Source of the DNA: Siphonodentalium dalli
Lineage: Eukaryota > Mollusca > Scaphopoda > Gadilida > Siphonodentaliidae
DNA: 64,000 bases
Reading direction: 5' to 3'
Assembly: GCA_032622095.1 (NCBI GenBank)
Contig: CP136064.1
Span: 147,686,864-147,750,863 of the forward strand
In this document: positions 20,934-33,419 of the stretch, piece by piece
Layout of the letters: each line of letters opens with the position of its first letter
Position numbering within the stretch: the stretch's first letter is position 1
Made by a program: the position numbers and the translations under genes
Notes under the pieces: model-generated
Told to the model about the DNA's origin: nothing
Database searches by the model: none
Seen by the model: the letters and a program-made list of their open reading frames with translations, nothing else

Positions 20934-22308
20934 ACTACTCCTGTGGTCGAAATTTCCAACTGGTTACCTTTTGAATCAAAAAATTGACTAAACATACAAA
21001 ATTATTCGAAGTTTGTTCTAAACACTTCAAATTTCACACTAAATACGGATTGAAATATCAATCTATTGAAAAATATATTCCGATCCCACCCCAACAACCT
21101 GGTCGCTACATCCCTGGTCAGGGTGACATCGTAGCATTCTGTATATAGGTCATATAGTACTGAAGTTATTTCCTTATAAATACTTTGATCAATGAACTTA
21201 CGTGCAATGTGAAGGAATGTTGTCAGAAAAAAATAGCAAAATGTGTTCAGTAACAAAACTAAAACAGTATAAGCTTTACAACAGAGAAAATGTAGGCCAA
21301 TTGTGTCAATGTTGACGAAAGGCAGCCAACCAAATAACCCAGTTCGAATCTGGGGGTGAACAACAATAACTGTCCGCCGGGTTTGGACTATAAACAGGAC
21401 TAACCGGACAGTAATTTTGAAGCTGGTAACTGTATAGATACAGGGAATTTGAAATACTGAGCTTTTGCATGACAGTACTCAATGTATGCATTTGTGGCAG
21501 GACGACAGGCCTTTCGATTGGTATAATGGTTTCGGCGACTGAGATGATTGTGAAAATTTAAGTTTTCTGGGATATTTTGTGGAAGAAATCGTCGCTCGGC
21601 GTTGATTAAAATGCAATTGTTCCGTGATAGAGCACTGACAAATGCTTCTATCTGATCGTCGGGAGCCACATATTAGTGATGAAATTTTCACGTACCGTAA
21701 TTTATTTAGAAGTGGTGTCTAAATGTGTTTATTTGCAGTAAAAACGTGTCAGGATATTCGTGATTGTTAAAAACCAGGACACTTCATGAAGATAAAATCC
21801 TCTGAATAATAGTAGAGTACAATATACTTCTAAGATATACTATCTATACATTCTGGATATAAAGTTCGTCCTCAGAAATCACGATTATTTGGTTAAATTA
21901 TATGGATCGTGTGCAACTTGGTCTGATAAACACCGATTTTCTTATATCTAAAACGTCCGGTGATTACATATTGCTATACACAAGACGTAATAAATGTCCA
22001 CAATGACTTACAAATCACCAAACATGAGTTTTTCCGCTGTTTGTTAAAATTATTGGCGAACGACATAATTATTTGGTGTACGGCGAATTGCAAGAGCGGT
22101 GTCGTGCAAAATGTACATCGCATGTTTTCTTATTGTACGGCATATTGCAAGCCCAAAATAATATCTGTCAATTGTAGGCAAATAATTGGGTAAAAATGGG
22201 AGTCATATCATTACACATATCATTATGGTGACGATTGTGTCATTTTGTTGCTTTCCAACTCATTGGAACAGCACGTGTATGCTAATTCAATGGTGACTTA
22301 CTTTTTAG
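20934..22308. other. Unassigned sequence
   Basis: No supported gene. 21392-21453 is an inverted copy of 13137-13196. A T-arm-like motif (GTTCGAATC near 21343) has no A box or cloverleaf and is not a tRNA. Confidence 0.5.
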
Positions 22309-22486
22309 CTTTAAAATCACAGCAGATGGGGCTATATATCAGAACTCTATTTGGTATGATACATTTGAAGGTACTCTGTGCGATTCAGCACAAATTATAA
22401 TATTTGGCGATGGCTATGATACATATTTGCCCGAAACGCCAAACATTGAAATGAGCATTAATGATTATAGACTTCCCATTTACTAA
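22309..22486 (+). CDS. Possible host exon, unrecognised (weak)
   Basis: After an acceptor-like CTTACTTTTTAG (AG at 22307-22308) the frame beginning FKITADGAIYQNSIWYDTFE stays open for 58 codons to TAA at 22484-22486, ending NIEMSINDYRLPIY. Its Asp/Gly/Glu content is less AT-driven than most frames here. There is no ATG start, no family match by eye, and a second frame is also open over part of it. It may be chance. Confidence 0.2.
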
Positions 22487-22799
22487 TGTTCGAAGTCAAT
22501 CTTAGTTTACACCAAGTTTGACTTCACACACCAGCACTGGTTAGTAACTGCACGACAACAATAATTTTCTAAATATAAAATAAAATGTGCTGCGAAATAT
22601 GTGAATTATGTCTTGGTGCCATTATAAATGTCATCATTGTAACATCTGCATTATACATGTAGCTCGATAAAAGGAGCAAGCAGATTTTCATTTTAAAATT
22701 GTAAATTGCCTGTATAAGGAGAGAAAGCGAAAATGCAAAACATATTTATTTGTGATAAAACCTCACTTTCAAGTTTATTTATTGCCCCCCCCCCCTGAT

Positions 22800-23340
22800 A
22801 ATTTCGGAGCTCTATTGTAATCAGCGTCCGTTCGTTCGCGCGTCCGTTCGTGTGTCAGTGCAATTTCTTGTCAGGCTGTTAACTCCAGTTCAAATTTTCC
22901 GATCGAAACCAAACTTCGTATGAGGAATGACAAATACATTATTGAGGTCAATTTCAATTATGGTTCTACTCCGATGATCTTTTTCTCTTATTTATGACAC
23001 TTTTTTTCCCTTAGAAATTGCTATTTTCATGTTGTCCGGATAATAACTCCGGTGAATAATATCCGATCGGAAAAAAACTTGGCATGAGTTATAAACATTA
23101 CATTATTGAGGTCGAGTTCCAATATCGTTCCGGGCAGATGTTTTTTTTATTATGGCTATAGTCCTGTTCAGACCTGTACATTGCTATTTTGGTGTTGTCC
23201 GGATAATTCCAGTTAATATCAACTAATCCCATCTAAACCTGGCATCAGGAATATCCATCACATTGTTCAAGTCATCTTTGAATGTGGTTCAGATCTACTG
23301 ATTTTTGATGGAGTTATCTCCTTTTTTCGATTATAAAAAT
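22800..23340 (+). repeat. Tandem repeat of ~165-bp unit, three diverged copies
   Basis: The phrase TTGTCCGGATAA with ACTCCAGTT/ACTCCGGTG recurs near 22868 (as TTGTCAGGCTGTTAACTCC), 23033 and 23197. Each copy continues with TCCGATCGRAAMMAAACTT, then ACATTATTGAGGTC (second and third more diverged). It is preceded by a C run at 22786-22796 and TCCGTTCGTTCG. No coding content. Confidence 0.7.
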
Positions 23341-23384
23341 ATTAATTGATTCCACTTAGAATCTGCCGATTATTATTCCATCAT

Positions 23385-23609
23385 TTACAAATTCTGACCT
23401 ATTGTCCCATGTGGTTGCTGTAGCACACTTGGCGACATGGTTCCATGACGTCTTGATTTGTGTACCTTTAGGTTATACTTGTATTTAGTTTTAAATCCGC
23501 ATATCTCACATGTTGTTTCGTTGTCCACCTGAACAGACTCTACTACGGGTGTGATCTCAAATAATGACATTTTGGACATAATGAATACCTCGTTCGCAAT
23601 TTGTGCCAT
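23385..23609 (-). CDS. Candidate exon with one C2H2 zinc finger
   Basis: The 74-codon minus-strand frame contains TCEICGFKTKYKYNLKVHKS followed by RRH: C-x2-C-x12-H-x4-H with the aromatic and leucine positions of a classic C2H2 finger, a nucleic-acid-binding module. A TAA stands just before the ATG at 23609, so the frame begins there or at an internal acceptor such as GAGTCTGTTCAG|GTGGAC, just upstream of the finger. It ends at TAA (23385-23387), after a donor-like GTCAGA. One finger alone is short, so this is probably one exon or a decayed copy of a multi-finger protein. A transposon origin is also possible. Confidence 0.4.
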   Translation of the reverse strand: MAQIANEVFIMSKMSLFEITPVVESVQVDNETTCEICGFKTKYKYNLKVHKSRRHGTMSPSVLQQPHGTIGQNL

Positions 23610-25155
23610 TTATATATGCACACAGTACATGCAAACTGCGCGTTGAACGGACATCACGATGTGAACATGGTGTTATCTTATTACTAACCTGAATTGCAAA
23701 TAGGAAGGCCATGAATACCCCAGTGCATGAATGATGTGGTAAGGCCATTGCTGGTGAAATTATTGGCAGCTACGCACGTTTGTTCACGCCCAATGCAGTT
23801 TAGCCGAATATTTAAAAAAAAGTTGATGACCCCACCCCTCCCAGTGCTCCATATAGAGAGCATTTTGGATTATTCTATTAACGTTTATTATGGTCGCTGT
23901 CATCCATGTTGTGAAATGAGTCGCTATGGCAAAATTATGGCATTGTCCTTGTAGGATAACCCCATGCAAATTCAAGAACCAACCAATTAATCTACATGTA
24001 TGTCCAATTTAAACAACTTAAATTTGTTCGGGATGCAGCGGGCATGGCCGTTTGAAAACTGCAAATGAGTCGCATTGCTGAAACCCACCCCTTGAATCAA
24101 CCAAGGATCCATCCATAATCCCATATCTGCCGGAATTATAAGAACAATTTATGGAATAAAATATTTATATAGATGAATATTTATGTATAGATGAATATAT
24201 TTTATGCTCACAAGTTTATGATCACAACTAAATTTATTGGAAAAGGAAAACTACAATATGTTTCATTAGTTGAGCAAAGATGAACTGTTATATTGTATTG
24301 ATGCCTACATTCGTTGACCAGCATCTATAATATGAAGGCAAAAATGATAAGGAATGGCTTAATAAGTAAGGGCTTAATAAGTTGCAAAATAAATGCCCTA
24401 TAAACCCCTTTTGTATATTATAGATATCAAATAAATTTCAAGTCAAGCTGGAGCAATTGATCTCCTGGCATGATTTCGTTTCAGCACATTACATTGTAGC
24501 GAATAACTACCAGGGGATCGCGGGTTACAAGTTAGTTCATCTTAATGGCAGTCAGTCGATCGTATTTATCTCGCCTGTTGACCTTTATCGAAAAAAACAC
24601 AGTATGTGTCCATTCTGGGCTACAAGGTTGTTTCTTTCTGGAAGGCGACAGCGCCAATTCGCACGACAGTAAATATATTGTAGTTTGTAATTTGCCGTAC
24701 ACTAGCATCTAACCTTTAAGTATGATTGTGTGCGGATGCGCTGACAATTGCCATACAAATTACCACCCCTGTCTTTGTTGGTACAATCTCTTCATGGGTA
24801 CATTGATGACTCAAGGGAATTGGAGAGGGTGTATTAAATAAGAGGTGTTTTAGCTCGCATTATTGGTATTGTCCCGTGCAGGAACGCACTATCATGGAAC
24901 AGTACTCCGAGTGCTTTGAACCGTTCAACTCATCGTTGCTAATATACCAAGGCCATTGTATAGCGAACGTATTCAGCGAGAGACTTTGTCAAAATTATTA
25001 CTCATTATAAACGAAATTGATACGATGATACGACTCGTGGATCTATTATGGGATTTTCGTATTTTAATTTTTTTTTTTAATGTTTGTTGTTGTTCGTGAA
25101 TATTCGAATTAATTTGTTTGTGTATGTGAAAAATATGTAGGTATATAGTGACATA
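23610..25155. other. Unassigned sequence
   Basis: No supported gene. There is a small AT repeat (ATAGATGAATATTTATG) near 24170. Confidence 0.5.
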
Positions 25156-26095
25156 TCTCCTATATATTTTGAAAACTACGTATATTTATATATGTGTGTG
25201 TATATATTTGTCCTCTATAGAATCGAAAACGGCTGGCTCGATTGAGCTCAAACTTCCCATCTAAGGGTAAAAACCCACGGGAATCGTCGTCGCGGCGTTT
25301 GGAGAAGCTCTGAGCACTCATTTTCCACTCTCAGTCATAAAAAACGGCACTGCGGGGGTTAATCACGTGATAATTTAATGAGCGTTTGTATAAGACGCGT
25401 CGCTATAAAAGAGCGTTTGTTTACAATTCAACGCAACGTTATCGCTCGAAATTTAGCATCGAACAAATTTAATTTCTTTCATCAAATACACAATATGTAA
25501 GTATTACACACAGACACACCAAGTCTCAGCTTAAAATTTTGAAAAATAAGAGTTTTATTGACATAAATCGATTTTAATGGCAAATCCTATGTTAAAATTT
25601 AGCATCGAAATTTTTTAATTTCTTCCATCTAAAACATAATTACGTGTTGGACTGTGTCATTTTAAGAACATATAAGTATTACACGCAGACACACGAAGTC
25701 TCAGCTTGAAATTTTGAAAAATAACAGTTTTATCGACATAAATAGATTTGAATGCGAAATTCTATGTTAAAATTTAAATATTACGCCACTGGCGGCATTC
25801 GTCCCATGAAAATTCTATGGAAGCAAAATGGTCAACTCGGGACGGATCAACCGATTGAGCACAAACTTGCTACCTATGGGTACTTTTGTCCCGAAAGTGT
25901 CACGGGCGGGTCAAATCGTGACCCCGACGTGACATTGACCTTCAAACTGGTCAATTCAAGGTCAAATCGGGTAAAACTTGCTGATTTCGACGAAATTTGG
26001 TGCAAATGCAGCACAAGTGTCTCGGAAGCTGTTGCAATTGCTTTTTCGAACAAAGTCATGGGACGAATGCCGCCAGTGGCGGGCTAACCTGCTAG
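25156..26095 (+). mobile_element. Helitron-like element, family 2 (array member 1)
   Basis: Preceded by A, it starts TCTCCTATATATTTTGAAAA and ends GCCGCCAGTGGCGGGC, TAACCTG, CTAG. It contains two ~180-bp direct repeats with AAATTTAGCATCGAA and ACACACGAAGTCTCAGCTT-type blocks (~25440-25770), then GACCTTCAAACTGGTCAATT and TTCAAGGTCAAATCGGG. No protein. Confidence 0.8.
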
Positions 26096-26120
26096 TCTAT
26101 ACTATATATTGTGAGACTTC

Positions 26121-26166
<46 letters not shown>

Positions 26167-26581
26167 TTCATAGAATCGAAAACGGTTCGCTCGATTGAGT
26201 TCAAACTTCCCATCTAAATGTAAAAACACGCGGGAATCGTCGTCGCGGCGTTTTGGAGAAGCTCAGAGCACGCGTTCTCCACTCTCAAAATCACCGCAAA
26301 GGCACGGCGGGGGTTAATCAAGTGATTATTTAATGAGCGTTTGTTTTTTACGCATCGCTATAAAGAGCGTCTGTTTGCCATTCAACGTTATTTGCATCTG
26401 CAGAGAGATATACGGAACATACATTAAATTTAAAAAACATTTGTTTCTGACCAACCCTGCGAGCACGGATGGCGCGCTTTGTTTTTACAGTATATACTTA
26501 TATACCGAAATCATCCCAGATAATCACGAATATAGCATTTCTCCCCAGATATACCGTTATAAAGCTACTGGAATCTGCCAA
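26096..26581 (+). mobile_element. Helitron-like element, 3'-incomplete (array member 2)
   Basis: Starts TCTATACTATATATTGTGAG right after CTAG and includes an (AT)n microsatellite at ~26121-26162. The sequence to GGAATCTGCCAA matches the interior of the elements at 27690 and 29532. It is cut at 26581 by the start of the next element and has no 3' hairpin of its own, so the next copy either inserted into it or replaced its end. Confidence 0.7.
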
Positions 26582-27147
26582 TCTCATATATATTTTGAAG
26601 ACCTCTGTTTGTTTGTTTGTCTGTCTGTATGTTTGTCTGTCATTAATACAAATCTACGATTCTCGACCGATCGGGACGAAACTTGGTACGTGTGTGTAGT
26701 TTGACCAGGCGGTGGACGTTGTCGTATTGGCGAGCCCGTGCGGCGCCCGCTTCGCGCATGCGCAGACGAGATCTCGGAAACGGGTAGAGCTATCGACTTG
26801 AAATTTGCTATGTGAATGTATCTTGCCCCGGATACGAATTTTATCGGGTCGACGAGCCCGTGCGACGCCAGCTTCGCGCATGCGCAGACGAGATCTCGGA
26901 AACGGGTGGAGCTATCGACTTTAAATTTGGTATGTGAATGTATCTTGCCCCGGATACGAATTTCATCGGGTCGCCGAGCCCGTGCGACGCCAACTTCGCG
27001 CATGCGCAGACCAGATCTAGGAAACGGGTACAGCTATCGACTTGAAATTTGGTTTTTGAATAGCCTGGACAACGTCGGGCTGGATAGAGCTATCGACTTG
27101 AAAATTGGTTTTTGAATAGTCCGGACAACGTCGGGCTCATCGGCTAG
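26582..27147 (+). mobile_element. Helitron-like element, family 1, three core units (array member 3)
   Basis: Preceded by A, it starts TCTCATATATATTTTGAAGA. Core units with GCGCATGCGCA are at ~26757, 26879 and 26999. The 3' region is duplicated (two CGTCGGGCT hairpins), ending CATCGGCTAG. Confidence 0.8.
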
Positions 27148-27689
27148 TCTCATATATATTTTGAAGACCTCTGTCTGTATGTTTGTCTGTCTGTCTGTCT
27201 GTCTGTCATTAATACAAATCTACGATTCTCGACCGATCGGGACGAAACTTGGTACGTGTGTGTAGTTTGACCAGGCGGTGAACGTTGTCGTATTGGCGAG
27301 CCCGTGCGGCGTCCGCTTCGCGCATGCGCAGACGAGATCTCGGAAACGGGTGGAGCTATCGACTTGAAATTTGCTATGTGAATGTATCTTGCCCCGGATA
27401 CGAATTTTATCGGGTCGCCGAGCCCGTGCGACACCAGCTTCGCGCATGCGCAGACGAGATCTCGGAAACGGGTGGAGCTATCGACTTGAAATTTGCTATG
27501 TGAATGTATCTTGTCCCGGATACGAATTTTATCGGGTCGCCGAGTCCGTGCGACGCCAGTTTCGCGCATGCGCAGACCAGATCTCGGAAACGGGTAGAGC
27601 TATCGACTTGAAATCGTCGGGCTGGGTAGAGCTATCGACTTGAAATTTGGTTTTTGAATAGCCCGGACAACGTCGGGCTCATCGGCTAG
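27148..27689 (+). mobile_element. Helitron-like element, family 1, three core units (array member 4)
   Basis: Begins TCTCATATATATTTTGAAGA directly after CTAG. Cores are at ~27323, 27445 and 27567. An internally deleted first 3' region is followed by a complete hairpin and CTAG. Confidence 0.8.
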
Positions 27690-28971
27690 TCTATACTATA
27701 TATTTTGAGACTTCGTATATATGTATGTATGTACTTCATAGAATCCAAAACGCGTGTAAAGATTGAGCTCAAACTTCCTATGTAAGTGTCAAATCCCACC
27801 GACACGACCGTGGTCGCGGTTTAGAGAAGCTCAGAGCACCCGTTCTCCAATCTCAAATCACCGCAAAGGCACGGCGTGGGTTAATCAAGTGATTATTTAA
27901 TGAGCGTTTGTTTTTGACGCATCTCTATAAAGAGCGTCTGTTTGCCATTCAACGTTATTTGCATCTGCAGAGAGATATACGGAACATACATTAAATTAAA
28001 AAAACATTTGTTTCTGATCAACCCTGCGAGCACGGATGGCGCGCTTTGTTTTTACAGTATATACTTATATACCGAAATCATCCCAGATAATCACGAATAT
28101 AGCATCAGATTTCTCCCCAGATATACCGTTATAAAGCTACTGGAATCTGCCAATCTACGGGAAATTCCAGGGAATGCCGATTGAGCTCAAACTTGCTACC
28201 CACGGGAAGTGTCATATATATGAGTGTGTCCTTTATAGACTCGAACCGATTGAGCTCAAACTTGCTAAATAATAAAATAGCCCCCAAGCCGTAAATATCA
28301 ACAACAACGATATTGCTACCTACGGGGAGCAACGTTATTAGCATCTGCAGAATTATGCAGAGAGAAAGTGCTTTCCTATTTTTAGAACGCAACACATGTT
28401 TACGTCGCGTTGGTGATAGAGGTTCATGACGGGGTTAATTGACTGTCCGCTCTTTGCGACGATGAGGTTCACGGCGGGGACTTGACCAACACTCACAATT
28501 TCGTCTTTTGCATCAGATACCAACACCTCGACCGATCGGGACGAAACTTGGTACGTGAGTGTAGTTTGACCAGGCGGTCGTCGCTGTCGTATTAGCGAGC
28601 CCGTGCGACGCCCGTGCAGCGCATGCGCAGACGAGATATCGGAAACGGGTGGAGCTATCGACATGAAATTTGGTATGTGAATGTATCTTGCGCCGGGTAC
28701 AAATTTTATCGGGTCGCCGAGCCCGTGCGACGCCCGTGCAGCGCATGCGCAGACGAGATCTCGGAAACGGGTGGAGCTATCGACTTGAAATTTGCTATGT
28801 GAATGTATCTTGCGCCGGGTACAAATTTTATCGGGTCGCCGAGTCCGTGCGACGCTAGCTTCGCGCATGCGCAGACCAGATCTCGGAAACGCGTGGAGCT
28901 AAAAATAAAAAAAAAATATTTAAAAAATGTCATGTTTCGGACAAGCCGCCGGTGGCGGGCTAACCTGCTAG
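27690..28971 (+). mobile_element. Composite Helitron-like element (array member 5)
   Basis: Starts TCTATACTATATATTTTGAG and carries the ACATTTGTTTCTGATCAACC and GCGAGCACGGATGGCGCGCT segments shared with members 2 and 7. A family-1 core block of three units (~28620, 28743, 28866) lies embedded at ~28525-28905. It ends GCCGCCGGTGGCGGGC, TAACCTG, CTAG. A mixture of family-1 core and family-2 ends. Confidence 0.75.
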
Positions 28972-29531
28972 TCTCATATATATTTTGAAGACCTCTGTCT
29001 GTATGTATGTTTGTTTGTTTGTCTGTTTGTCTGTCTGTCATTTATACAAATCTACGATTCTCGATCGATCGGGACGAAACTTGGTACGTGTGTGTAGTTT
29101 GACTAGGCGGTGGACGTTGTCGTATTGGCGAGCCCGTGCGGCGCCCGCTTCGCGCATGCGCAGACGAGATCTCGGAAACGGGTAGAGCTATCGACTTGAA
29201 ATTTGCTATGTGAATGTATCTTGCCCCGGATACGAATTTTATCGGGTCGCCGAGCCCGTGCGACGCCAGCTTCGCGCATGCGCAGATGAGATCTCGGAAA
29301 CGGGTGGAGCTATCGACTTGAAATTTGGTATGTGAATGTAACTTGCCCCGGATACAAATTTTATTGGGTCGCCGAGCCCGTGCGACGCCAGCCTCGCGCA
29401 TGCGCAGACCAGATCTCGGAAACGGGTAGAGCTATCGACTTGAAATTTGGTTTTTGAATAGCGCTGGGTAGAGCTATCGACTTGAAATTTGGTTTTTGAA
29501 TAGCCCGGACAACGTCGGGCTCATCGGCTAG
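28972..29531 (+). mobile_element. Helitron-like element, family 1, three core units (array member 6)
   Basis: Starts TCTCATATATATTTTGAAGA right after CTAG. Core units are at ~29155, 29277 and 29399. Ends CATCGGCTAG. Confidence 0.8.
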
Positions 29532-30857
29532 TACTATATATTTTGAGACTTCCTATATATATATGTATGTGTGTACTTCATAGAATCCAAAACGCGTGTA
29601 CATATTGAGCTCAAACTTCCTATGTAAGTGTCAAATCCCACCGACACGACCGTGGTCGCGGTTTAGAGAAGCTCAGAGCACCCGTTCTCCAATCTCAAAT
29701 CACCCCAAAGGCACGGCGTGGGTTAATCAAGTGATTATTTAATGAGCGTTTGTTTTTGACGCATCTGTATAAAGAGCGTCTGTTTCCCATTCAACGTTAT
29801 TAGCATCTGCATAGTTATACGGGAACATTGAGTGCTTGCCTATGCGGGGTGATTTATTGGAGCTCTTACAACATAATTGTTATAGTATGTATGACACTTA
29901 GGTCAGGGCTTAGGGGGGGTAGTTATAGGAATAATGCTTCTCAGAAATTCCGGTTACAAACCAACACTCACAATTTCGTATTTACGCAAACGTTATCGCT
30001 CGAAATTTATTCCCTGCGAGCACGGATGGCGCGCTTTGTTTTTACAGTATATACCTTTGGTATATACCGAAATCATCCCAGATAATCACGAATATAGCAT
30101 CAGATTTCTCCCCAGATATACCGTTATAAAGCTACTGGAATCTGCCAATCTACTCATAGAATCGAAAACGCGTGTAGGAACGGGCATCCCCACGGCAATG
30201 TCGGCTTATAAGACATCTTTACTACACATGACAGCCGATGGACAATTGGTCTCTATATATGTACCAAAATTACGCCGCGTTGGTGACTGGGAAATTCCAG
30301 GGAATGCCGATTGAGCTCAAACTTGCTACCTACGGGAAGTGTCATATATATATGAGTGTGTCCTTTATAGACTCGAACCGATTGAGCTCAAACTTGCTAA
30401 ATATTGACTGGGAAATTCCAGGGAATGCCGATTGAGCTCAAACTTGCTACCTACGGGAAGTGTCATATATATGTGTGTGTCCTTTATAGACTCGAACCGA
30501 TTGAGCTCAAACTTGCTAAATACGGGAAGTGTCATGGACGGGTTCATTGAAAAACAAAAAAAAATCGGGTAAAATTGAAAAACAAAATTAAAAAGGCACA
30601 ATTAACTCCTTGAAAAACCAAACAAAATCGGGTAAAATTGAAAAACAAAAAATTCAATTAAAAAATTAAAAAAGCACAATTAACTCATTGAAAAACAAAA
30701 TAATGAACTCATTGAAAAACAAAAAATAAATTGTCATGTTTCTGACTATTGCCGAAATTTGGTGCAAATGCAGCACAAGTGTCTCGGAACCTGTTGCAAT
30801 TACTTTTTCGAACAAAGCCATGGGACGAATGCCGCCAGTGGCGGGCTAACCTGCTAG
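29532..30857 (+). mobile_element. Helitron-like element, family 2 (array member 7)
   Basis: Begins TACTATATATTTTGAGACTT, apparently lacking the TC of other copies. It contains three ~115-bp internal units with GATTGAGCTCAAACTTGCTA and GACTCGAACCGATTGAGCTC, then A-rich AATTAACTCATTGAAAAACA repeats. Ends GCCGCCAGTGGCGGGC, TAACCTG, CTAG. Confidence 0.75.
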
Positions 30858-30882
30858 TCTACTATATAATTTGAGACTTCCG

Positions 30883-30919
<37 letters not shown>

Positions 30920-31392
30920 ATGTGTGTATATATGTGGGTACTTCATAGAATCGAAAACGCGTGTAGGAACGGGCATCCCCACGGCAATGTCGGCTTATAT
31001 GACATCTTTACTACACGTGACAGCCGATGGACAATTGGTCTCTATATATGTACCAAAATTACGCCGCGTTGGTGACTGTGAAATTCCAGGGAATGCCGAT
31101 TGAGCTCAAACTTGCTACCTACGGGAAGTGTCATATATATGTGTGTGTCCTTTATAGACTCGAACCGATTGAGCTCAAACTTGCTAAATACGGGAAGTGT
31201 CATGGACGGATTCATTGAAAAACAAACAAAATCGGGTAAAATTGAAAAACAAAATTAAAAAGGCACAATTAATTAAAAAGGCACAATTAACTCATTGAAA
31301 AATAAAAAAATTAACTCATTGAAAAACAAAAAATTAAATTAAAAATTGTCATGTTTCTGACTATTGCCGCCAGTGGCGGGCTAACCTGCTAG
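30858..31392 (+). mobile_element. Helitron-like element, family 2 (array member 8)
   Basis: Starts TCTACTATATAATTTGAGAC right after CTAG, followed by an (AT)n/(GT)n tract. A 535-bp version of member 7 with the same GGAACGGGCATCCCCACGGC and ACAGCCGATGGACAATTGGT blocks, ending CTAG. Confidence 0.8.
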
Positions 31393-32173
31393 TCTACTAT
31401 ATATTTTGAGAACTCCGTATATAAATATATATATGTGTGTGTGTGTATTTATAGAATCGAAAACGGCTGCACCGATTGAGACCGAACTTCCCATCCAAGG
31501 ATAAAAAAAACCACGGGAATGGTCATCGCGCCGTTTTGGAGAAGCTCTGAGCACTCATTCTCCACTCCCAATCATCAAAATCACCGTTCTCGGCACTGCG
31601 GTGGTTAAGGCAGTCGCGCTCTTTATATTGACCAAATTTGGCGTTGTTAACCGAGTAACGCTCTTTATTGCCATCGGCGTTGCTAAACGGTCACCTATGC
31701 GTACGAAACTACGGATGCAAAACGCACCGGAACGGCGGAATGCATTTATCTTGATTAAAAAGGCAGAATTAACTCATTGAAAAACAACAAATACGTGTCG
31801 TGTGATTCTTATGGATGTCGTTCCTATGAACGGGGAGATTTTCATCGAATCATACCTCTTTTAGGGACGGGTACCATAATTTCTCTTGATTAAAAATGCA
31901 GAATTAACTCATTGAAAAACAAAAAATGCGTGTTGTGTGATTCTTATGTTTGTCGTTCTTAGAAAGGGGGGAGAATTTCATCGGGTCAGTTTTTCCGCCC
32001 TAGGCACGGGTACCATCATTTCTCTTGATTAAAAAGGCAGAATTAACTCATTGAAAAACAACAAATAAAATAAAATAATTAATTATAAAAAAATATATAT
32101 ATATATATTAAAAAAACAATTAAAAAATGTCATGTTTCTGACCAACTACGCCAGTGGCGGGCTAACATGCTAG
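31393..32173 (+). mobile_element. Helitron-like element, family 2 (array member 9)
   Basis: Starts TCTACTATATATTTTGAGAA, ends GCCAGTGGCGGGCTAACATG, CTAG, then T. Three imperfect ~130-bp internal repeats are marked by TTGATTAAAAAKGCAGAATT and TTCATCG (about 31755-32060). Confidence 0.8.
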
Positions 32174-32305
32174 TATAGTATATATGACAAATTCAGAAAG
32201 AACGAGCATTGAGGTGTGCGTATCCATTGACCAGGCAAGGGATTGTGTCCGGTGTCTCGAGCCGAACGCAGCCGAAAGGCAAATAAAACCATTTCATTTT
32301 CGACC

Positions 32306-32620
32306 TTAATGGGAGATTGTATCTAAATCTAGCCAGTTATGGGGCCATCTCCTACAATACCAACGTAAATACACTCACGTACACAAAAGAACCACGAATA
32401 ACAACCTGAAAACTATAACGAAAATGACTAAAAGGCTTAAGCCATTTACTCATTTTCATTACAATTACCATGTTGTTTTTACGTCGCTCATAGATAACAT
32501 AGTACGTGTATTTTGCGCTCATTCCTGACTCAAATGCATTCAGTTGTTGCATATTTTATGTTGAATGGAGTAGGGGATTGGCCCCATAAATGGCTGGATT
32601 TAGGTACAGTCTCCCTTTAA
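32306..32620. repeat. MITE-like inverted repeat with GGGAG/CTCCC ends
   Basis: The left end is TTAATGGGAGATTGTATCTA and the right end is TAGGTACAGTCTCCCTTTAA. The arms of about 50 bp are complementary (AAATCTAGCCA / TGGCTGGATTT and GGGGCCAT/TGGCCCC). The interior is unassigned. Confidence 0.7.
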
Positions 32621-33227
32621 ACTGTAGAAAAATAACTGAAAAAGACGAATCCTGTCTAGCAATTCAAGCTGTTCATATTGCTTAGAAATATAGAGTTGCT
32701 GCGTGGGTTAGAACGAACTAAATGAGTAGAATTACGTCCCTTTCGTTTTACACGGTATCTCGAATACGAGTAAAGACGCACGTTTTGAAAAAATAAAGCC
32801 ACAATTAATGACAAGAGATTTTCAACAAAGAATTTCTCTGGATCTATCTGGCAAAAAAATCTTGAGTTTCTCTTATCATCATCTTCATTGTATATATATT
32901 CTGAGAAATTATTGAGAAACAACAAAAACAATGGATTTTAATACATTTGAGAGGTCGAAAATATTATAAATGTTTTTGTCTCTTTTGTACCAAGAACTGC
33001 TAGAATAATTAATAATATCACACAAAACTCCAATCACTAAATAGCTTATTGTCATGGCTCTATGACAGGAGGCTTCATTTGTATCACAATGTTTTAATTG
33101 CATAATATAACACCACACCCCCATATATTATACTAAAGAATAAAACAGTCACAAATATTCCAGCCTAATGAAAACAAATGTTGATTTACAGTCTGGTTCT
33201 CTCAAGCAGGGAGCAATCATTTATTAT
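32621..33227. other. Unassigned AT-rich sequence
   Basis: No gene or repeat could be supported. Confidence 0.5.
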
Positions 33228-33419
33228 TACCATGGGCCTTCGGAACAAAATAGAAACTATTAAAATGATATATTTATTGCCATATAAATGTGTTGCAAGT
33301 TGAGCGGACAACATATAAAGGTACAAATAAATAAAATGTAAAATAATAATAATTATAATACTCAAAGACAAATCAGTAAAATGAACAAATAATCACAAGA
33401 CTAAATCAATTGAAATGAG
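33228..33419 (-). repeat. Split direct repeat B2
   Basis: Reads TACCATGGGCCTTCGGAACA on the plus strand and matches 34224-34435 over its length. Shared blocks are AAATAGAAACTATTAAAA, ATATAAAGGTACAAATAAAT and GACTAAATCAATTGAAATGA. It would be the 3' terminus of the minus-strand element. Confidence 0.75.

Noticed and set aside
21320-21420. tRNA-like T-arm motif (GTTCGAATC)
   Set aside because: No A box at the right distance and no cloverleaf pairing; a tRNA or tRNA-derived SINE is not supported.
24457-24672. 71-codon frame as a host exon
   Set aside because: No acceptor/donor pair and no recognisable motif.
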